Shown here: positions 17,012 to 28,619 of the stretch, piece by piece
How positions within the stretch are numbered: the first letter of the stretch is position 1
Layout: the number at the start of each line of letters is the position of its first letter
Origin: Niveispirillum sp. SYP-B3756
Lineage (GTDB): Bacteria; Pseudomonadota; Alphaproteobacteria; Azospirillales; Azospirillaceae
Direction: 5' to 3'
Length of the DNA stretch: 64,000 nucleotides
Assembly (NCBI RefSeq): GCF_009495745.1
Contig: NZ_WIDQ01000005.1
Span: forward strand, 49,102-113,101
The notes under the pieces: generated by a model
What the model was told of the DNA's origin: nothing
Seen by the model: the letters and a program-made list of their open reading frames with translations, nothing else
The model's database searches: none
Program-made: the position numbers and the translations under genes

Positions 17012-18384
17012 ACCCCCGCGTTGTGGTGGTGGGAGCCGGCCCTGCCGGCGTGCGCGCCGCCCAAACCCTGCTGGCAGCAGGCATCCGCCCGGTGGTGATT
17101 GACGAGGCCGCCCGCGCCGGCGGCCAGATTTATCGCCGCCAGCCGGCCAATTTCCGCCGCAACCATCAGGCGCTTTATGGCACGGAGGCGGCGCGCGCCC
17201 AAGCGGTGCATGATGGTTTCGATGCCATCGCATCGGCGGTGGATTATCGGCCCGACACGCTGGTCTGGAACATTGCCGATGGGCAGGTCTGGACCGCCTC
17301 GGAAAAGGGCTATGCCACCGTGGCCTATGACGCGCTGATCCTGTGTACCGGGGCCACCGATCGGCTGATGCCGGTCAACGGCTGGCATTATGCTGGTACC
17401 TATAGCCTGGGCGCGGCACAGGTGGCGCTGAAGGCGCAAGCCTGCGCCATTGGGGCCAATGTACTGTTCATGGGCAGTGGGCCGCTGCTTTACCTGGTGG
17501 CCAGCCAATATGTGAAGGCGGGCGCCAAGGTTGCCGCCGTGCTGGACACCTCCCCCTTCAGCAATCGGTTACGCGCGGCGGTGGATTTGATCGCCCAGCC
17601 CGCCATCCTGGCCGATGGCGTGGCACTGACCCGTGCCCTGGCCAAGGCCGGCGTGCCGGTGCTGACCGGGGTGACGCCGCTGGAAATTACTGGCGATACC
17701 GATGGTGGCGTCAATGGTGCGCGCGTGCGGCTGGCCGATGGCACAGAACGGCATTTCGCCGCCGACGCCGTAGCCCTGGGCTATCACCTGCGCCCGGAGA
17801 CCCAGTTGGCCGATCTGGCCCGCTGCGACTTCGCCTTTGATGCCAAGACACGCCAATGGCTGCCCAGACGCGACCCGGATGGGCGGGCCAGCGTGGCCGG
17901 GGTCTATCTGGCCGGCGATGGTGCCCGCATCCTGGGCGCACGCTCAGCCGAGGTCAGCGGCAGGCTGGCTGCCTTGGCGGCCCTGGCCGATCTGGGCCGC
18001 CCGGTGGACCCGCTGACACTGACCCATCTGCGCCGTCAGGTAGCGTCTTACGCCCGCTTCGCCCGTGGCCTTGCCACCGCCTTCCCCTGGCCGCACGAAC
18101 AGGCGGCCAACCTGCCGGACGAGGCCATTGTATGCCGTTGCGAGGCCGTAACGGCGGGCGATCTGCGCCGGGTGGTGAATGAAACCGGGGCGAAAGAGGC
18201 CAACCGAGCTAAGGCCTTCAGCCGGGTCGGCATGGGCCGCTGCCAGGGCCGCTATTGCGGCCATGCCGGGGCGGAGGTGATTGCCGCCTGCGCCAATATC
18301 CCGGTGGAACAGGTGGGCCGCCTGCGCGGGCAGGCCCCGGTAAAGCCGTTGCCGGTCGCCATCGCACCGGAAGGGGAGGAGTGA
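16993..18384 (+). CDS. FAD/NAD(P)-dependent oxidoreductase with BFD-like [2Fe-2S] domain (HcnB/OoxA-like subunit)
   Basis: Flavoprotein subunit of 463 residues, matching HcnB and opine oxidase subunit A in size and layout. The FAD motif VVVGAGPAGVRAAQ is near the N-terminus with DEAARAGGQIYRRQP after it; a second nucleotide motif (VLFMGSGPLLYLVA) lies mid-protein. The C-terminal BFD-like domain binds [2Fe-2S] through CRCE and GMGRCQGRYC. The ATG at 16993 is chosen because it directly precedes the Rossmann fold; the longer frame from 16897 lies inside the ferredoxin gene. Relatives include cyanide synthase, octopine/nopaline oxidases and D-hydroxyproline dehydrogenase. Confidence 0.88.
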   Translation: MADREINPRVVVVGAGPAGVRAAQTLLAAGIRPVVIDEAARAGGQIYRRQPANFRRNHQALYGTEAARAQAVHDGFDAIASAVDYRPDTLVWNIADGQVWTASEKGYATVAYDALILCTGATDRLMPVNGWHYAGTYSLGAAQVALKAQACAIGANVLFMGSGPLLYLVASQYVKAGAKVAAVLDTSPFSNRLRAAVDLIAQPAILADGVALTRALAKAGVPVLTGVTPLEITGDTDGGVNGARVRLADGTERHFAADAVALGYHLRPETQLADLARCDFAFDAKTRQWLPRRDPDGRASVAGVYLAGDGARILGARSAEVSGRLAALAALADLGRPVDPLTLTHLRRQVASYARFARGLATAFPWPHEQAANLPDEAIVCRCEAVTAGDLRRVVNETGAKEANRAKAFSRVGMGRCQGRYCGHAGAEVIAACANIPVEQVGRLRGQAPVKPLPVAIAPEGEE

Positions 18385-18386
18385 TC

Positions 18387-19535
18387 ATGGCGAACCCGGT
18401 TTCCGTCAGCGATGTGCTGATCATCGGCGGCGGCCTGATGGGCGCGTCTGCCGCCCTGTTCCTGCGCCAGCGTGGCCGTTCCGTCACCCTGCTGGAAAGC
18501 GATCTGGTGGGGCGGCAAGCCAGCGGCACCAATTTCGGCAATGTGCGCCGCCAGGGCCGCCCCCTCCACCAATTGCCCCTGGCCAACCGCGCCCTTGCCA
18601 TCTGGCGCCGGGCCAATGAGTTGCTGAGCGCGGATGTGGAATATCTGCAATCCGGCCATATCCGCGTCTGTTATCGGGAGCGGCCGGAAAACATCGCCAA
18701 GATGGAGGAATATGCGGCCGAGGCCCGGCATGTCGGGCTGGATCTGGAATTGCTGACCGGCAATGCGCTGCGCGACCGGTTTCCCTTTTTCGGGCCGGAT
18801 GTGCTGGCCGGTTCCTATTCTGCCATGGATGGCCATGCCAACCCGCGCCTGACCGCACCGGCCTTCGCTCGCGCCGCGCAACGGGCCGGCGCGCAGGTGT
18901 TTGAGAATACCCGCATCATCCATGCCGCCAAGCAGGGCACGGATTTTGTGGTGACGGCGGAGGATGGCCGCACCTTCCAGGCACCTGTGTTGCTGATCAC
19001 CGCCGGGGCCTGGGGCAACAAGCTGTCCCAGCAATTCGGGGAGCCGGTGCCCATCACCCCGCGCGGCCCGAATATGAGCGTGACGGAGCCCGTCCCCTAT
19101 GCCATCGCTCCCGCTGTGGGCGTGATGACCCCGGTGGAGGAGGAGACGGTCTATTTCCGCCAGGTGGCGCGTGGCAATATCATCCTGGGCGGCAGCACGC
19201 GCGGCCCGTCTTACCCCGACCAGTACCGCGCCTATGTGCTGCCGCAGAACACCATGAAGCAGCTAAAACAAATCCGCCGGTTGGCCCCTGCACTGGCCAA
19301 CCTGAACATCATCCGCGTCTGGTCAGGGATTGAGGGCTATCTGCCCGACAGTTTGCCGGTGATGGGCCCATCGGCCACCACCAGCGGCCTGTTCTACGCC
19401 TTCGGCTTTTCCGGTTCCGGCTTCCAGATCGGGCCGGGCGTGGGGGAGACGATGGCCGAACTGATCGATACCGGAACGACGTCGATAGACCTCTCTCATT
19501 ACGATATCGCAAGGTTCCAGAAGGTGGAGAGCTGA
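18387..19535 (+). CDS. FAD-dependent oxidoreductase, catalytic subunit (HcnC/OoxB-like, DAO family)
   Basis: DAO-family flavoenzyme of 382 residues and the probable substrate-oxidising subunit. FAD motif IIGGGLMGASAALFLRQRG, then SGTNFGNVRRQGR, a sequence typical of opine/D-amino-acid oxidising beta subunits, and C-terminal GFSGSGFQIGPGVGE. Start ATG 18387 is 2 bp after the previous stop with GGGGAGG upstream. Because the operon also has a peptide/opine-type importer and a second amine oxidase, catabolism of an imported amino-acid derivative is more likely than HCN production. It is the last gene of the operon. Confidence 0.86.
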   Translation: MANPVSVSDVLIIGGGLMGASAALFLRQRGRSVTLLESDLVGRQASGTNFGNVRRQGRPLHQLPLANRALAIWRRANELLSADVEYLQSGHIRVCYRERPENIAKMEEYAAEARHVGLDLELLTGNALRDRFPFFGPDVLAGSYSAMDGHANPRLTAPAFARAAQRAGAQVFENTRIIHAAKQGTDFVVTAEDGRTFQAPVLLITAGAWGNKLSQQFGEPVPITPRGPNMSVTEPVPYAIAPAVGVMTPVEEETVYFRQVARGNIILGGSTRGPSYPDQYRAYVLPQNTMKQLKQIRRLAPALANLNIIRVWSGIEGYLPDSLPVMGPSATTSGLFYAFGFSGSGFQIGPGVGETMAELIDTGTTSIDLSHYDIARFQKVES

Positions 19536-19538
19536 GGT

Positions 19539-19624
19539 TTCAACAGCACAGATGATCCACCAGTCGATGGCTGGTGCCGGCGGCTTCGCCCGCGAACCGC
19601 AAAGCCGGCCGACATCTGTTTGAA
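19539..19624. other. Multi-stem inverted-repeat structure between convergent genes
   Basis: An outer stem TTCAA...ACAGATG / CATCTGT-TTGAA (19539-19554 with 19613-19624) encloses two inner hairpins: CACCAG/CTGGTG (19558-19576) and GCCGGC.../GCCGGC (19576-19609). The layout is cloverleaf-like, in the 105-bp gap between convergent operons. A bidirectional terminator is the simplest reading, but there is no T-tract. A structured RNA is possible. It does not carry tRNA signature positions. Confidence 0.4.
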
Positions 19625-19640
19625 CTTGTATGGACGGCCC

Positions 19641-21053
19641 TTACCGCGCCGCCTGCCAGCCCCCGCCCAGCGCCTCTAACAATGCCACCGTCGCCGTCAG
19701 CCGGTTCTGGCGGACGGTGAGGGCGGATTGGCGGGCGGACAGGGCGGCCGTCTGGGCGGTGATCACCTCGCTATAGCCCACCGTACCCGCCTTATACTGG
19801 TTCAGCACGATGCGTTCGGCCTCCGTCGCCGCCGCGACGGCCTGATCGCGGGCATCGATCTGGCCTTGCAGGGCATTCAGGCTGGAAAGCTGGTCTTCCA
19901 CCGCCTGCAGGCTGGTCAGCACCGTCTGGCGATAGCCGGCCACCTGCTGGTCATAGGCGGCGATGGCCTGGGCTTTGGCGGCGTCGCGGGCGCCGCCATC
20001 GAACAGGTTTTCCGCCAGTTGCGGCCCCACCGACCAGACGAAGTTGGAGGCGCGCAGCAGATCGCCCAGGGCCGAGGCGGTGAAACCGCTGCTGGCACTC
20101 AACGTGACATTGGGGAAATAGGCGGCACTGGCCACACCGATTTTCGCATTGGCCGCCGCCATCCTTCGTTCCGCCGCCACAATATCCGGCCGGCGTTCCA
20201 GCAGGCTGGCCGGCAGGGCCGCCGGGACCGCCGGCACCTGGGTCGGCAGATCGGCCACGGGCAGGGAGAAATCGGCCGGCGGCTTGCCCACCAGCACGGC
20301 GATGGCATGTTCCAGGGCTGCCCGCTGGGATGTCAGCGCGATGGCATTGGCCCGCGCGCTGTCATATTGCGCCTGGGCCTGGGCCACATCGGCCGAAGAG
20401 CCCAGATCGGATGCACGGCGATTGCGGGCGATTTCCAGGGAGCGCTGATAGGCGGCCACCGTGGCCGCCAACAGCTTGGACTGGCTGTCCAACGACCGCA
20501 GCTGGAAATAGGCGGTGGCCAGCGCCGTCTGGGCCGACAGGCGGGCCGCTGCCAGTTCGGCCGCACTGGCCTGGGCCGTTGCCCCCGCCTGTTCGGAAGC
20601 GCGGCGGACCGAGCCCCAGATATCCGGGGCCCAGCTTGCCCCCAGCGTCAGGCTGCGGCTGTTGCGGTAACTGGTTGTCTCCCGCCCGGTCAGCGTGCTG
20701 CTGCTGTTGCTGCGCGCCCGGCTGGCCGCGGCACTGGCGCTGACCGTGGGGAAGAAGGCGGCATCGGCGGAATCCACCGCGGCCAGCGCTTGGCGATAGG
20801 CTGCCTCTGCAGCGGCAAGGTTCTGGTTGCCCACCTCCACCTGCCGCATCAGCCCGTCCAGTTCGGCGTTGGCGAACAGCGCCCACCATTGGTCCTGCGC
20901 CACGCCGGCAGGATTGGCCTGCCGCCAGCCATCGGGCTGTTCCTTGAACTGGCTGGACAGCTGGGCCTGCGGCTTCTGGTAATCCGGCCCGGCGGTGCAG
21001 GCCGCCAGCGGAAGGATCAGGCCCAGGGAGAGGATCAGGGGATGGGGTTTCAT
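19641..21053 (-). CDS. RND efflux outer-membrane factor (NodT/OprM family lipoprotein)
   Basis: TolC-like outer-membrane channel of 470 residues. It begins with a lipoprotein signal with lipobox LAAC (Cys at about 19) followed by TAGPDYQKP, the typical NodT start. Two OEP repeats follow (for example [20 protein letters not shown] and, later, [15 protein letters not shown]). It is the last gene of an mdtABC-like operon and overlaps the upstream permease gene by 4 bp. It provides the outer-membrane exit for the RND pump. Confidence 0.92.
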   Translation of the reverse strand: MKPHPLILSLGLILPLAACTAGPDYQKPQAQLSSQFKEQPDGWRQANPAGVAQDQWWALFANAELDGLMRQVEVGNQNLAAAEAAYRQALAAVDSADAAFFPTVSASAAASRARSNSSSTLTGRETTSYRNSRSLTLGASWAPDIWGSVRRASEQAGATAQASAAELAAARLSAQTALATAYFQLRSLDSQSKLLAATVAAYQRSLEIARNRRASDLGSSADVAQAQAQYDSARANAIALTSQRAALEHAIAVLVGKPPADFSLPVADLPTQVPAVPAALPASLLERRPDIVAAERRMAAANAKIGVASAAYFPNVTLSASSGFTASALGDLLRASNFVWSVGPQLAENLFDGGARDAAKAQAIAAYDQQVAGYRQTVLTSLQAVEDQLSSLNALQGQIDARDQAVAAATEAERIVLNQYKAGTVGYSEVITAQTAALSARQSALTVRQNRLTATVALLEALGGGWQAAR

Positions 21054-24000
21054 GCGCCGGTCTCCGGTGCCGTCACGTGGGGTATCGGGCGGTCGTCACG
21101 CCGTCCCCGCAGCCGGTCGAGGTAAAGATAAACAATGGGGGTGGTGAAAAGCGTCAGAAGCTGGCTGATCACCAGCCCGCCCATGATGGCAATGCCCAGC
21201 GGCTGGCGCAGTTCGGCCCCGTCGCCGGACCCGATGGCCAGCGGCACGGCCCCCAGCAAAGCCACCATGGTGGTCATCAGGATGGGGCGGAAGCGCAGCA
21301 GGCTGGCCTGCCGGATCGCCTGCTTCGCCGTCAGCCCCTGATGGCGCTGCGCATCCAGGGCGAAATCGATCATCATGATGGCGTTCTTTTTCACGATACC
21401 GATCAACAGGATGACGCCGATCAGGGCGATCAGGCTGAATTCGGTATCAAAGGCCATCAGGGCCAGCACCGCCCCCACCCCCGCCGATGGCAGGGTGGAA
21501 AGGATGGTGATGGGGTGGATATAGCTTTCATAGAGCATCCCCAGCACCACATAGACCGCCACCATCGCCGCCAGGATCAGCAAGGGCTGGTTGGACAGCG
21601 AGGATTGGAACGCCTGGGCCGTGCCCTGGAAGCCGCCATGCACGCTGGCCGGCATCCCGATATCGGCCGCCGCCCGGTCAATCACCTGCACCGCATCGGA
21701 GAGCGATTTACCCGGCGGCAGGTTGAAGGAGATGGTGGATGCTGCGAAATGGCCCTGGTGGTTGACGGCCAACGGCGTGGTGCCGAAACCATGGCTGGCA
21801 ATGGCCGACAGCGGGATCATGGTGCTGGGCTGGCCCGCCGCAGCGGTCTTGGCGATGAAAATCTGGTCCAGGGTGGAGGGTTCCTGCCAGAAGCGCGGGG
21901 CCAGTTGCATCACCACATGATACTGGTTCAGCGGGTTATAGATGGTGGATACCTGCCGCTGCCCGAACGCATCATAGAGCGTATTGTCAATCTGGCTCAT
22001 GGTGATGCCCAGGCGGGCGGCGGCATCGCGGTCGATGACCAGCGCCACCTCCTGCCCGCCGGTCTGCTGGTCGGAATTGACATCCGCCAGTTCCGGGGAC
22101 TTGCGCAGCGCCTCCGTCAGCCGGGGCGTCCAGGTGCGCAGATCGTCCAGATCGTCGGCAAAGAGCGTATATTGATACTGAGCATTGCCGGGGCGGCCGC
22201 CGACGCGGAAATCCTGTGCGGCCTGCAAGAACAGGCTGGCGCCCGGCACCGGGGCCAGCTTGCCGCGCAGCCGGGCGATCACCTGATCGGCGGACATCTT
22301 GCGTTCCGCCAGCGGCTTCAGGGAGATGAACATATTGGCGGAATTCAACTGGCCGCCGCCGGTGAAGCCCACCACGGTTTCCACCGCCGGATCATCCTTC
22401 ACGATGGCAACGAAGCGGCGCAGCTTGTCCTGCATCGCCTGGAAGGAGATGGTCTGGTCGGCCTGCACCATACCCATGATGCGGCCCGTATCCTGCTGGG
22501 GGAAGAACCCCTTGGGGATGGCGCCGAACAGATAGACATTCAGCGCCACCGTGCCCAGCAGGGCCAGCAGCACCAGACGCGGATGGGCCAGCGCCCGGTC
22601 CAGCCCATGGCCGTACCAGCCTTGCAACCGGTCAAAAAAGCCGCCCTGGCCGCGTTCATGCGCGGCGCGCGGTGACAGAAGATAGGCGCACATCATCGGC
22701 GTGGCGGTCAGGGAGACCACCAACGACACCATGATGGCGGCAGACAGGGTGACGGCAAATTCATTGAACAGCCGCCCCACGATCCCACCCATCAGCAGGA
22801 TGGGGATGAAGACCGCCACCAACGACACGCTCATGGAGACAACGGTGAACGCCACCTCCCGCGCGCCCAGCAGGGCCGCCTGGAAGCGGCCCATGCCGGC
22901 CTCCACATGGCGGGTGACATTTTCCAGCACCACGATGGCATCATCGACCACGAAACCGGTGGCGATGGTCAGCGCCATCAGGGACAGGTTATCCAGGCTG
23001 TACCCCATCAGGTACATCACGCCAAAGGTGCCGCAGAGCGAGACCACGGTGGCAACACCGGGGATGAAGGTGGCGCGGATATCGCGCAAAAACGCGAACA
23101 CCACCAGGATCACCAGCCCCACGGCGATGGCCAGCGTATGTTCCACATCCTTCAGCGAGGCGCGGATGGTGGTGGTGCGGTCCATCGCCACGGCCAGATC
23201 AATATCGCCGGGGATCATCTGCCGCAATTCGGGCAGCATGTCGCGCACCCGGTCCACGGTTTCGATGATATTGGCACCGGGCTGGCGGAACAGCACCATC
23301 ATCACCGCCGGCTGGCCATTGGCCAGCCCCAGGTTGCGCAGATCTTCCACGCCCTGCGTCACCTCTGCCACATCGGTCAGCTTCACCGCCGCCCCGTTGC
23401 GATAGGCGATCAGCAGGTCGCGGTAATCGTCGGCCTTGCGGGCCTGATCATTGGTCAGCACCTGGAAGCGCTGGCCATCCTGTTCAATCGCCCCCTTGGG
23501 CGTATTGGCATTGGCCGCCGACAGGGCGCTGCGCACCTGTTCCAGGCCGATGCCATATTTGAACAGGGCATTGGGGTTCACATCCACCCGCACCGCCGGC
23601 AGCGAACTGCCGCCGATATTGACCTGCCCGATACCCTTCACCTGCGACAGTTTCTGTTGCAGCACCGTGGCCGCCTGATCATAGACCTGACCCGCCGTCA
23701 TGCTGGCCGAGGTCATGCGCAGGATCATCACCGGCGCGTCGGCCGGGTTGACCTTGCGATATGTCGGATTGCTGCGCAGGCTGGTGGGCAGGTCGGCGCG
23801 GGCGGCGTTGATCGCCGCCTGCACATCGCGCGCCGCCCCGTCAATATCCCGGTCCAGGCCGAATTGCAGGATGACGCGGGTGGAGCCGGTGGAACTGGAG
23901 GAGGTCATCTCCGTCACATCGGCGATCTGGCCCAGATGGCGTTCCAGCGGCGTGGCCACGCTGGTGGCCATCGTCTCCGGGCTGGCGCCGGGCATGGAAG

Positions 24001-24145
24001 CCTGGACGGAGATGGTGGGGAAATCCACCTGCGGCAGCGGCGCCACCGGCAGGGAGAAGTAAGAAAGTATCCCCGCGAGCGCGATGCCGATGGTCAGCAG
24101 GGTGGTGGCGACCGGCCGGCGGATGAAGGGTTCCACCAAGCTCAT
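21050..24145 (-). CDS. mdtC: RND multidrug efflux permease (MdtC-like)
   Basis: Inner-membrane proton/drug antiporter of 1,031 residues, full length for HAE1 RND proteins. It starts [20 protein letters not shown] and has [20 protein letters not shown] in the porter domain. The proton-relay motif [16 protein letters not shown] is in the fourth membrane segment. [12 protein letters not shown] opens the second half and [17 protein letters not shown] is the matching C-terminal segment. The order adaptor, permease, permease, outer-membrane factor follows E. coli mdtABC. MdtB and MdtC work as a B2C heterotrimer. Both ends overlap neighbours by 4 bp. Confidence 0.93.
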   Translation of the reverse strand: MSLVEPFIRRPVATTLLTIGIALAGILSYFSLPVAPLPQVDFPTISVQASMPGASPETMATSVATPLERHLGQIADVTEMTSSSSTGSTRVILQFGLDRDIDGAARDVQAAINAARADLPTSLRSNPTYRKVNPADAPVMILRMTSASMTAGQVYDQAATVLQQKLSQVKGIGQVNIGGSSLPAVRVDVNPNALFKYGIGLEQVRSALSAANANTPKGAIEQDGQRFQVLTNDQARKADDYRDLLIAYRNGAAVKLTDVAEVTQGVEDLRNLGLANGQPAVMMVLFRQPGANIIETVDRVRDMLPELRQMIPGDIDLAVAMDRTTTIRASLKDVEHTLAIAVGLVILVVFAFLRDIRATFIPGVATVVSLCGTFGVMYLMGYSLDNLSLMALTIATGFVVDDAIVVLENVTRHVEAGMGRFQAALLGAREVAFTVVSMSVSLVAVFIPILLMGGIVGRLFNEFAVTLSAAIMVSLVVSLTATPMMCAYLLSPRAAHERGQGGFFDRLQGWYGHGLDRALAHPRLVLLALLGTVALNVYLFGAIPKGFFPQQDTGRIMGMVQADQTISFQAMQDKLRRFVAIVKDDPAVETVVGFTGGGQLNSANMFISLKPLAERKMSADQVIARLRGKLAPVPGASLFLQAAQDFRVGGRPGNAQYQYTLFADDLDDLRTWTPRLTEALRKSPELADVNSDQQTGGQEVALVIDRDAAARLGITMSQIDNTLYDAFGQRQVSTIYNPLNQYHVVMQLAPRFWQEPSTLDQIFIAKTAAAGQPSTMIPLSAIASHGFGTTPLAVNHQGHFAASTISFNLPPGKSLSDAVQVIDRAAADIGMPASVHGGFQGTAQAFQSSLSNQPLLILAAMVAVYVVLGMLYESYIHPITILSTLPSAGVGAVLALMAFDTEFSLIALIGVILLIGIVKKNAIMMIDFALDAQRHQGLTAKQAIRQASLLRFRPILMTTMVALLGAVPLAIGSGDGAELRQPLGIAIMGGLVISQLLTLFTTPIVYLYLDRLRGRRDDRPIPHVTAPETGA

Positions 24146-27100
24146 GACGCGACCTCCCCTTCCGCCGCCGTGGCCGGCTTGGTGCCGCGCAGACGGCGGG
24201 ACAGGCTGTCAAAGGCCAGATAGATCACCGGGGTGGTGAACAGGGTCAACACCTGGCTGACGATCAGGCCGCCGACGATGGAAATACCCAGCGGCTGGCG
24301 CAGTTCCGACCCCATGCCTGTGCCCAGCATCAGCGGCAGCGCCCCCAGCAAGGCCGCCATCGTCGTCATCATGATGGGGCGGAAGCGCAGGAGACAGGCC
24401 TGATAGATCGCCTCCGCCGGGGCCATGCCCTGGTTGCGCTCCGCATCCAGGGCGAAGTCGATCATCATGATGGCGTTTTTCTTGACGATGCCGATCAGCA
24501 GCACGATGCCGATAATGCCGATCACCCCCAGATCGCTGCCGGCCAGCATCAAGGCCAACAGCGCCCCGATGCCCGCCGATGGCAGGGTAGAGAGGATCGT
24601 CACCGGATGCACGAAGCTCTCATACAGCACGCCCAGCACGATATACATCGTCACCACGGCGGCCAGCACCAGGAACAGCTCATTGGCCAGCGAGGCGCGG
24701 AAGGCGAGCGCCGCCCCCTGGAAGCTGGTGACGGTGCCGCTGGGCACACCCAACTCGGCCTCCGCCTTCTCAATCGCGTCCACCGCCTGACCCAGGGCGA
24801 CCCCGGGGGCGGTGTTGAAGGAAATGGTATTGGCGGGGAACTGGCCCAGATGGCTGATCAGCAGGGGCGCCACGGTTTCCTTCACCGTGGCGAAGCTGGA
24901 GAGCGGCACCTGACCGCCGGTGCTGGAGGTCAGCCGGATGCTGTCCAGCGCCTCCACCGACCCGTGCAAAGCCGGATCGGCCTGAAGGATAACCCGGTAC
25001 TGGTTGGACTGGGTGAAGATGGTGGAGATGATGCGCTGGCCGAAGGCGTTATAAAGGGCCGCATCGACATTGGCCGCCGTGATGCCGTAGCGCGCGGCAC
25101 TGGCCCGGTCGATGGTGATATAGACGGCCAGCCCCTGATCCTGGGCATTGCTGCCCACATCAGCCAGTTCCGGCAGGGTGGAAAGCTTTTCCACCAGCTT
25201 GGGCGTCCAGGCCGCCAGCGCGGCCGGATCGGCATTTTGCAGCACGAACTGATATTGCGCGCGCGAAACGGTGCTTTCCACCGTCAGATCCTGCACCGGC
25301 TGCATATAAAGGCTGATGCCCGGTACGGCGGACGTCGCCTCGGTCAGCCGGCGGATGATGGCGCTGATATCGGCGCTGCGTTCTTCCTTGGGCTTCAGGT
25401 TGATCTGCATCCGGCCGGTATTCATGGACGCGTTGGTGCCATCCACCCCGATGAAGGAGGAGAGGCTTTCCACATCCGGATCTTTCAGCACGATATCCGC
25501 CAGCTTCTGCTGGCGTTCCGCCATGGCGGTGAAGGATGTCGTCTGGTCGGCCTGGGTAATGGCCTGGATCAGGCCGGTATCCTGCAGGGGGAAGAAGCCC
25601 TTGGGGATGGTGATATAGAGAAAGGCCGTCAGACCCAGCGTGCCCAGCGCCACCAGCAGGGTCAGCCGCGCATGGCGAAGCACCCAGCGCAGGCAGACGG
25701 CATAAAGGTCCAGCACCCGGTCGAACCAGCCCTTGGGCTTGGCCGCCTCCTGCTCCCCCTTCTTATGCGGGCGCAGAAGCACGGCGCACAGCATCGGCAC
25801 CAGAGTCAGGGAAACGAAGGCCGAAATCAGGATGGTGACGGCCAGGGTGATGGCAAATTCCCGGAACAGCCGACCCACCACATCGCCCATGAACAGCAGC
25901 GGGATCAGCACCGCGATCAGGGAGACGGTCAGCGACAGGATGGTGAAACCGATCTGGGCGGAACCTTTCAGCGCCGCCTGCAGCGGTGTCTCCCCCTCCT
26001 CCAGATAACGCGCGATATTCTCGATCATCACGATGGCGTCATCGACCACGAAGCCGGTGGCGATGGTCAGCGCCATCAGGGAGAGGTTGTTGATGGAGAA
26101 TCCGGCCAGATACATCACCGCAAAGGTGCCGACCAGCGACAGCGGCACCGACAGGCTGGGGATGATGGTGGCCGGCACATTGCGCAGGAAGACGAAGATC
26201 ACCGCCACCACCAGCGCCACCGCCAGCCCCAGTTCCACCTGCACATCGGCGACCGAGGCGCGGATGGTGACGGTGCGGTCGGTCAGCACCGTCAGTTCCA
26301 GCGACCCCGGCAGGGAGGCCTTCAGTTCCGGCAGCAGCTTCTTGATATTATCCACCACCTCAATGACATTGGCGCCGGGCTGACGCTGCACATTGACGAT
26401 GATGGCCGGTTCCTTGTCCTTCCAGGCGGCAAGGTAGGTGTTTTCCGCCCCATCCGTCACCTGCGCCACGTCGGACAGGCGGATGGGCGCGTTGTTGCGA
26501 TAGGCCACGACCAGATGCCGGTATTCATCGGCACTTTTAAGCTGGTCATTGGCATTGATGGTGTAGGAACGCGACGGCCCGTCAAACGTGCCCTTGGCAA
26601 TATTGACATTGGCGGCGGCAATGGCGGTGCGCATATCCTCCAGCGTCAGGCCATAGGCGGCCAGCGCGTGCATGTTGGCCTGGATGCGCACGGCCGGGCG
26701 CTGGCCCCCGCCCAAGCTGACCAGCCCGACGCCGGGCAGTTGGGAGATTTTGCGCGCCAGCCGGCTATCCACCAGATCGGCCACCTGCGGCAGTGGCATG
26801 GTGGCCGAGGTGATGGCCAGCGTGATGATCGGCGCATCGGCCGGATTCACCTTGGCATAAATGGGCGGGGCCGGCAGATCGTTCGGCAACAGGTTGGAGG
26901 CGGCATTGATGGCGGCCTGCACCTCCTGTTCGGCCACATCCAGGCTGGTTTCCAGCCCGAACTGCAAGGTGATGACCGAGGCCCCGCCGGAACTGGCCGA
27001 GGACATCTGTTTCAAACCCGGCATCTGGCCGAACTGGCGTTCCAGGGGGGCGGTGACCGAGGAGGTCATCACATCCGGGCTGGCACCGGGATACAGCGTC

Positions 27101-27297
27101 TGTACCTGGATGGTGGGGTAATCCACCTCTGGCAAGGCGGAAATGGGCAACATGCGATAGGCGACAATGCCCACCAGCAGGATGGCCACCATCAGCAGGG
27201 TCGTCGCCACCGGCCGCAGGATGAAAATCCGCGACGGGTTGACACCGCCACCCGTCCCGCTGGCCGACCCGCCGGATTCAACCGGGGTGTCTGTCAT
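24142..27297 (-). CDS. mdtB: RND multidrug efflux permease (MdtB-like)
   Basis: RND permease of 1,051 residues that strongly resembles E. coli MdtB along its length: [89 protein letters not shown] and [17 protein letters not shown]. Charged residues needed for proton transfer in the fourth segment (DD) are present. Substrates of MdtABC in enterobacteria include bile salts and novobiocin; those here are unknown. It overlaps the adaptor gene upstream and mdtC downstream by 4 bp each. Confidence 0.94.
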   Translation of the reverse strand: MTDTPVESGGSASGTGGGVNPSRIFILRPVATTLLMVAILLVGIVAYRMLPISALPEVDYPTIQVQTLYPGASPDVMTSSVTAPLERQFGQMPGLKQMSSASSGGASVITLQFGLETSLDVAEQEVQAAINAASNLLPNDLPAPPIYAKVNPADAPIITLAITSATMPLPQVADLVDSRLARKISQLPGVGLVSLGGGQRPAVRIQANMHALAAYGLTLEDMRTAIAAANVNIAKGTFDGPSRSYTINANDQLKSADEYRHLVVAYRNNAPIRLSDVAQVTDGAENTYLAAWKDKEPAIIVNVQRQPGANVIEVVDNIKKLLPELKASLPGSLELTVLTDRTVTIRASVADVQVELGLAVALVVAVIFVFLRNVPATIIPSLSVPLSLVGTFAVMYLAGFSINNLSLMALTIATGFVVDDAIVMIENIARYLEEGETPLQAALKGSAQIGFTILSLTVSLIAVLIPLLFMGDVVGRLFREFAITLAVTILISAFVSLTLVPMLCAVLLRPHKKGEQEAAKPKGWFDRVLDLYAVCLRWVLRHARLTLLVALGTLGLTAFLYITIPKGFFPLQDTGLIQAITQADQTTSFTAMAERQQKLADIVLKDPDVESLSSFIGVDGTNASMNTGRMQINLKPKEERSADISAIIRRLTEATSAVPGISLYMQPVQDLTVESTVSRAQYQFVLQNADPAALAAWTPKLVEKLSTLPELADVGSNAQDQGLAVYITIDRASAARYGITAANVDAALYNAFGQRIISTIFTQSNQYRVILQADPALHGSVEALDSIRLTSSTGGQVPLSSFATVKETVAPLLISHLGQFPANTISFNTAPGVALGQAVDAIEKAEAELGVPSGTVTSFQGAALAFRASLANELFLVLAAVVTMYIVLGVLYESFVHPVTILSTLPSAGIGALLALMLAGSDLGVIGIIGIVLLIGIVKKNAIMMIDFALDAERNQGMAPAEAIYQACLLRFRPIMMTTMAALLGALPLMLGTGMGSELRQPLGISIVGGLIVSQVLTLFTTPVIYLAFDSLSRRLRGTKPATAAEGEVAS

Positions 27298-28466
27298 TTG
27301 CCAGCCCCCTGGGCCTTGTCCTGACCAGTCGGTCTGTCGCCCGCCACCTTGGCCACCATGCCGTCACGCAGCTTGTCGGTACCGTCGGTCACCACCTTTT
27401 CCCCCGGTTCCAGCCCGGCGGTGATGGCGACCTGCTGGCCAAAGGCGGCACCAGGGGTCACCGGCCGGACGGAAACCTTGTTTTCCCCATCCAGCACATA
27501 GACGAATGGCCCCTTGGCCCCCTGCAACAGGGCGGCCGAGGGGATCAGCGTGGCATCGGCCCGCGTCTCCACCCGCATTTCCACATTGACGAACTGGTTG
27601 GGGAACAAGGCCTCGTCCCCATTATCGAAGCTGGCGCGCAGCTTCACCGTGCCGGTGCTGGTATCGATGGCATTGTCCAGCGTGGTCAGCCGGCCTTCAG
27701 CCAGCTTGGCCTTGCCGGCCCGGTCATAGGCGGTGACGGCCAGCGTGGCACCCTGGCGCAACTGCACCCGCACCGCCGGCAACTGATCTTCCGGCAGGGT
27801 GAAGATGATGCTCATCGGCTGCATCTGGGTGATGGTGACGATGCCATTGGCATCACCCGTAGTAACATAATTGCCGGGGTCGACCACCCGCAGGCCGACC
27901 CGGCCGGAGACGGGGGCGGTGATGCGGGCATAAGTCAGGTTCAGCCTGGCCGTATTGATCTGGGCCATGTCGCTGGCGACCGTGCCCTCATATTGCTGCA
28001 CCAGGGCTTCCTGGGCGGTCAGTTGCTGGCGGGCGATGCTGTCCTGCTGCACCAGCACGCGGTAACGCTCCAGATCCAGCTTGGCATTTTTCAGCAGCGC
28101 CTGATCGCGCTGCAACTGGCCCTGATACTGGCTGAGCGACAATTCATAGGGACGGGGATCGATCTGGGCCAGGAAGTCGCCCTGCTTCACCGTCTGGCCT
28201 TCCTGAAATCCCACCTCCACCAGTTGGCCGGAAAGCTGCGGGCGGACGGTGATGCGCGACAGCGGTGTGACGGTGCCCAGCCCCCGCACGGTGACCGGAA
28301 GTTCCCCCTTGGTCACCGGGGCGGCGACCACGGAAGGCACCATGCCGCCACGGCCGCGCCCGATATCCGCCGCCGGCGGGCGGTGCAGGATGACCCAGCC
28401 CAGAAGCCCCACCACCGCAACGCCGCCCAACACCCAGGCACCAAGCCGGAGCCGCCCATTCACCAT
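27294..28466 (-). CDS. mdtA: RND periplasmic adaptor (membrane fusion protein, MdtA-like)
   Basis: Periplasmic adaptor of 390 residues with one N-terminal membrane anchor ([20 protein letters not shown]). Lipoyl/barrel-sandwich halves flank an alpha-hairpin ([23 protein letters not shown]; later [20 protein letters not shown]), and the end has [22 protein letters not shown] chose ATG 28466 because GGTGA lies 5 bp before it; an in-frame GTG at 28475 is the alternative. It is the first gene of the pump operon; the promoter should be in the 153-bp gap 28467-28619. No adjacent two-component regulator (BaeSR-like) is present in the window. Confidence 0.92.
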   Translation of the reverse strand: MVNGRLRLGAWVLGGVAVVGLLGWVILHRPPAADIGRGRGGMVPSVVAAPVTKGELPVTVRGLGTVTPLSRITVRPQLSGQLVEVGFQEGQTVKQGDFLAQIDPRPYELSLSQYQGQLQRDQALLKNAKLDLERYRVLVQQDSIARQQLTAQEALVQQYEGTVASDMAQINTARLNLTYARITAPVSGRVGLRVVDPGNYVTTGDANGIVTITQMQPMSIIFTLPEDQLPAVRVQLRQGATLAVTAYDRAGKAKLAEGRLTTLDNAIDTSTGTVKLRASFDNGDEALFPNQFVNVEMRVETRADATLIPSAALLQGAKGPFVYVLDGENKVSVRPVTPGAAFGQQVAITAGLEPGEKVVTDGTDKLRDGMVAKVAGDRPTGQDKAQGAGK

Positions 28467-28619
28467 CTTGATCACCGGTTTTAAACAATCTTATGAGATT
28501 TCATACGCGGCCAAGTCTTTCACCCTGCATTACTTTTATTTAACATGGGTAGTGGCGGCCCTCCCCCATCCCACGGTGATGGTGGCGTAAAGGCAGGGAA
28601 AGCGTATTTCAGGCAGCGA

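Noticed and set aside
16700..19535. Hydrogen cyanide synthase hcnABC
   Set aside because: Subunit sizes and order fit, but opine and D-hydroxyproline dehydrogenases share them. The linked peptide/opine-type importer and amine oxidase favour catabolism. I therefore gave no hcn symbols.
24607..27324. 905-residue open frame antisense to the mdtB gene
   Set aside because: It mirrors the whole RND permease in GC-rich DNA, is rich in His, Gly, Gln and Arg, and has no recognisable domain. The sense strand matches MdtB end to end.
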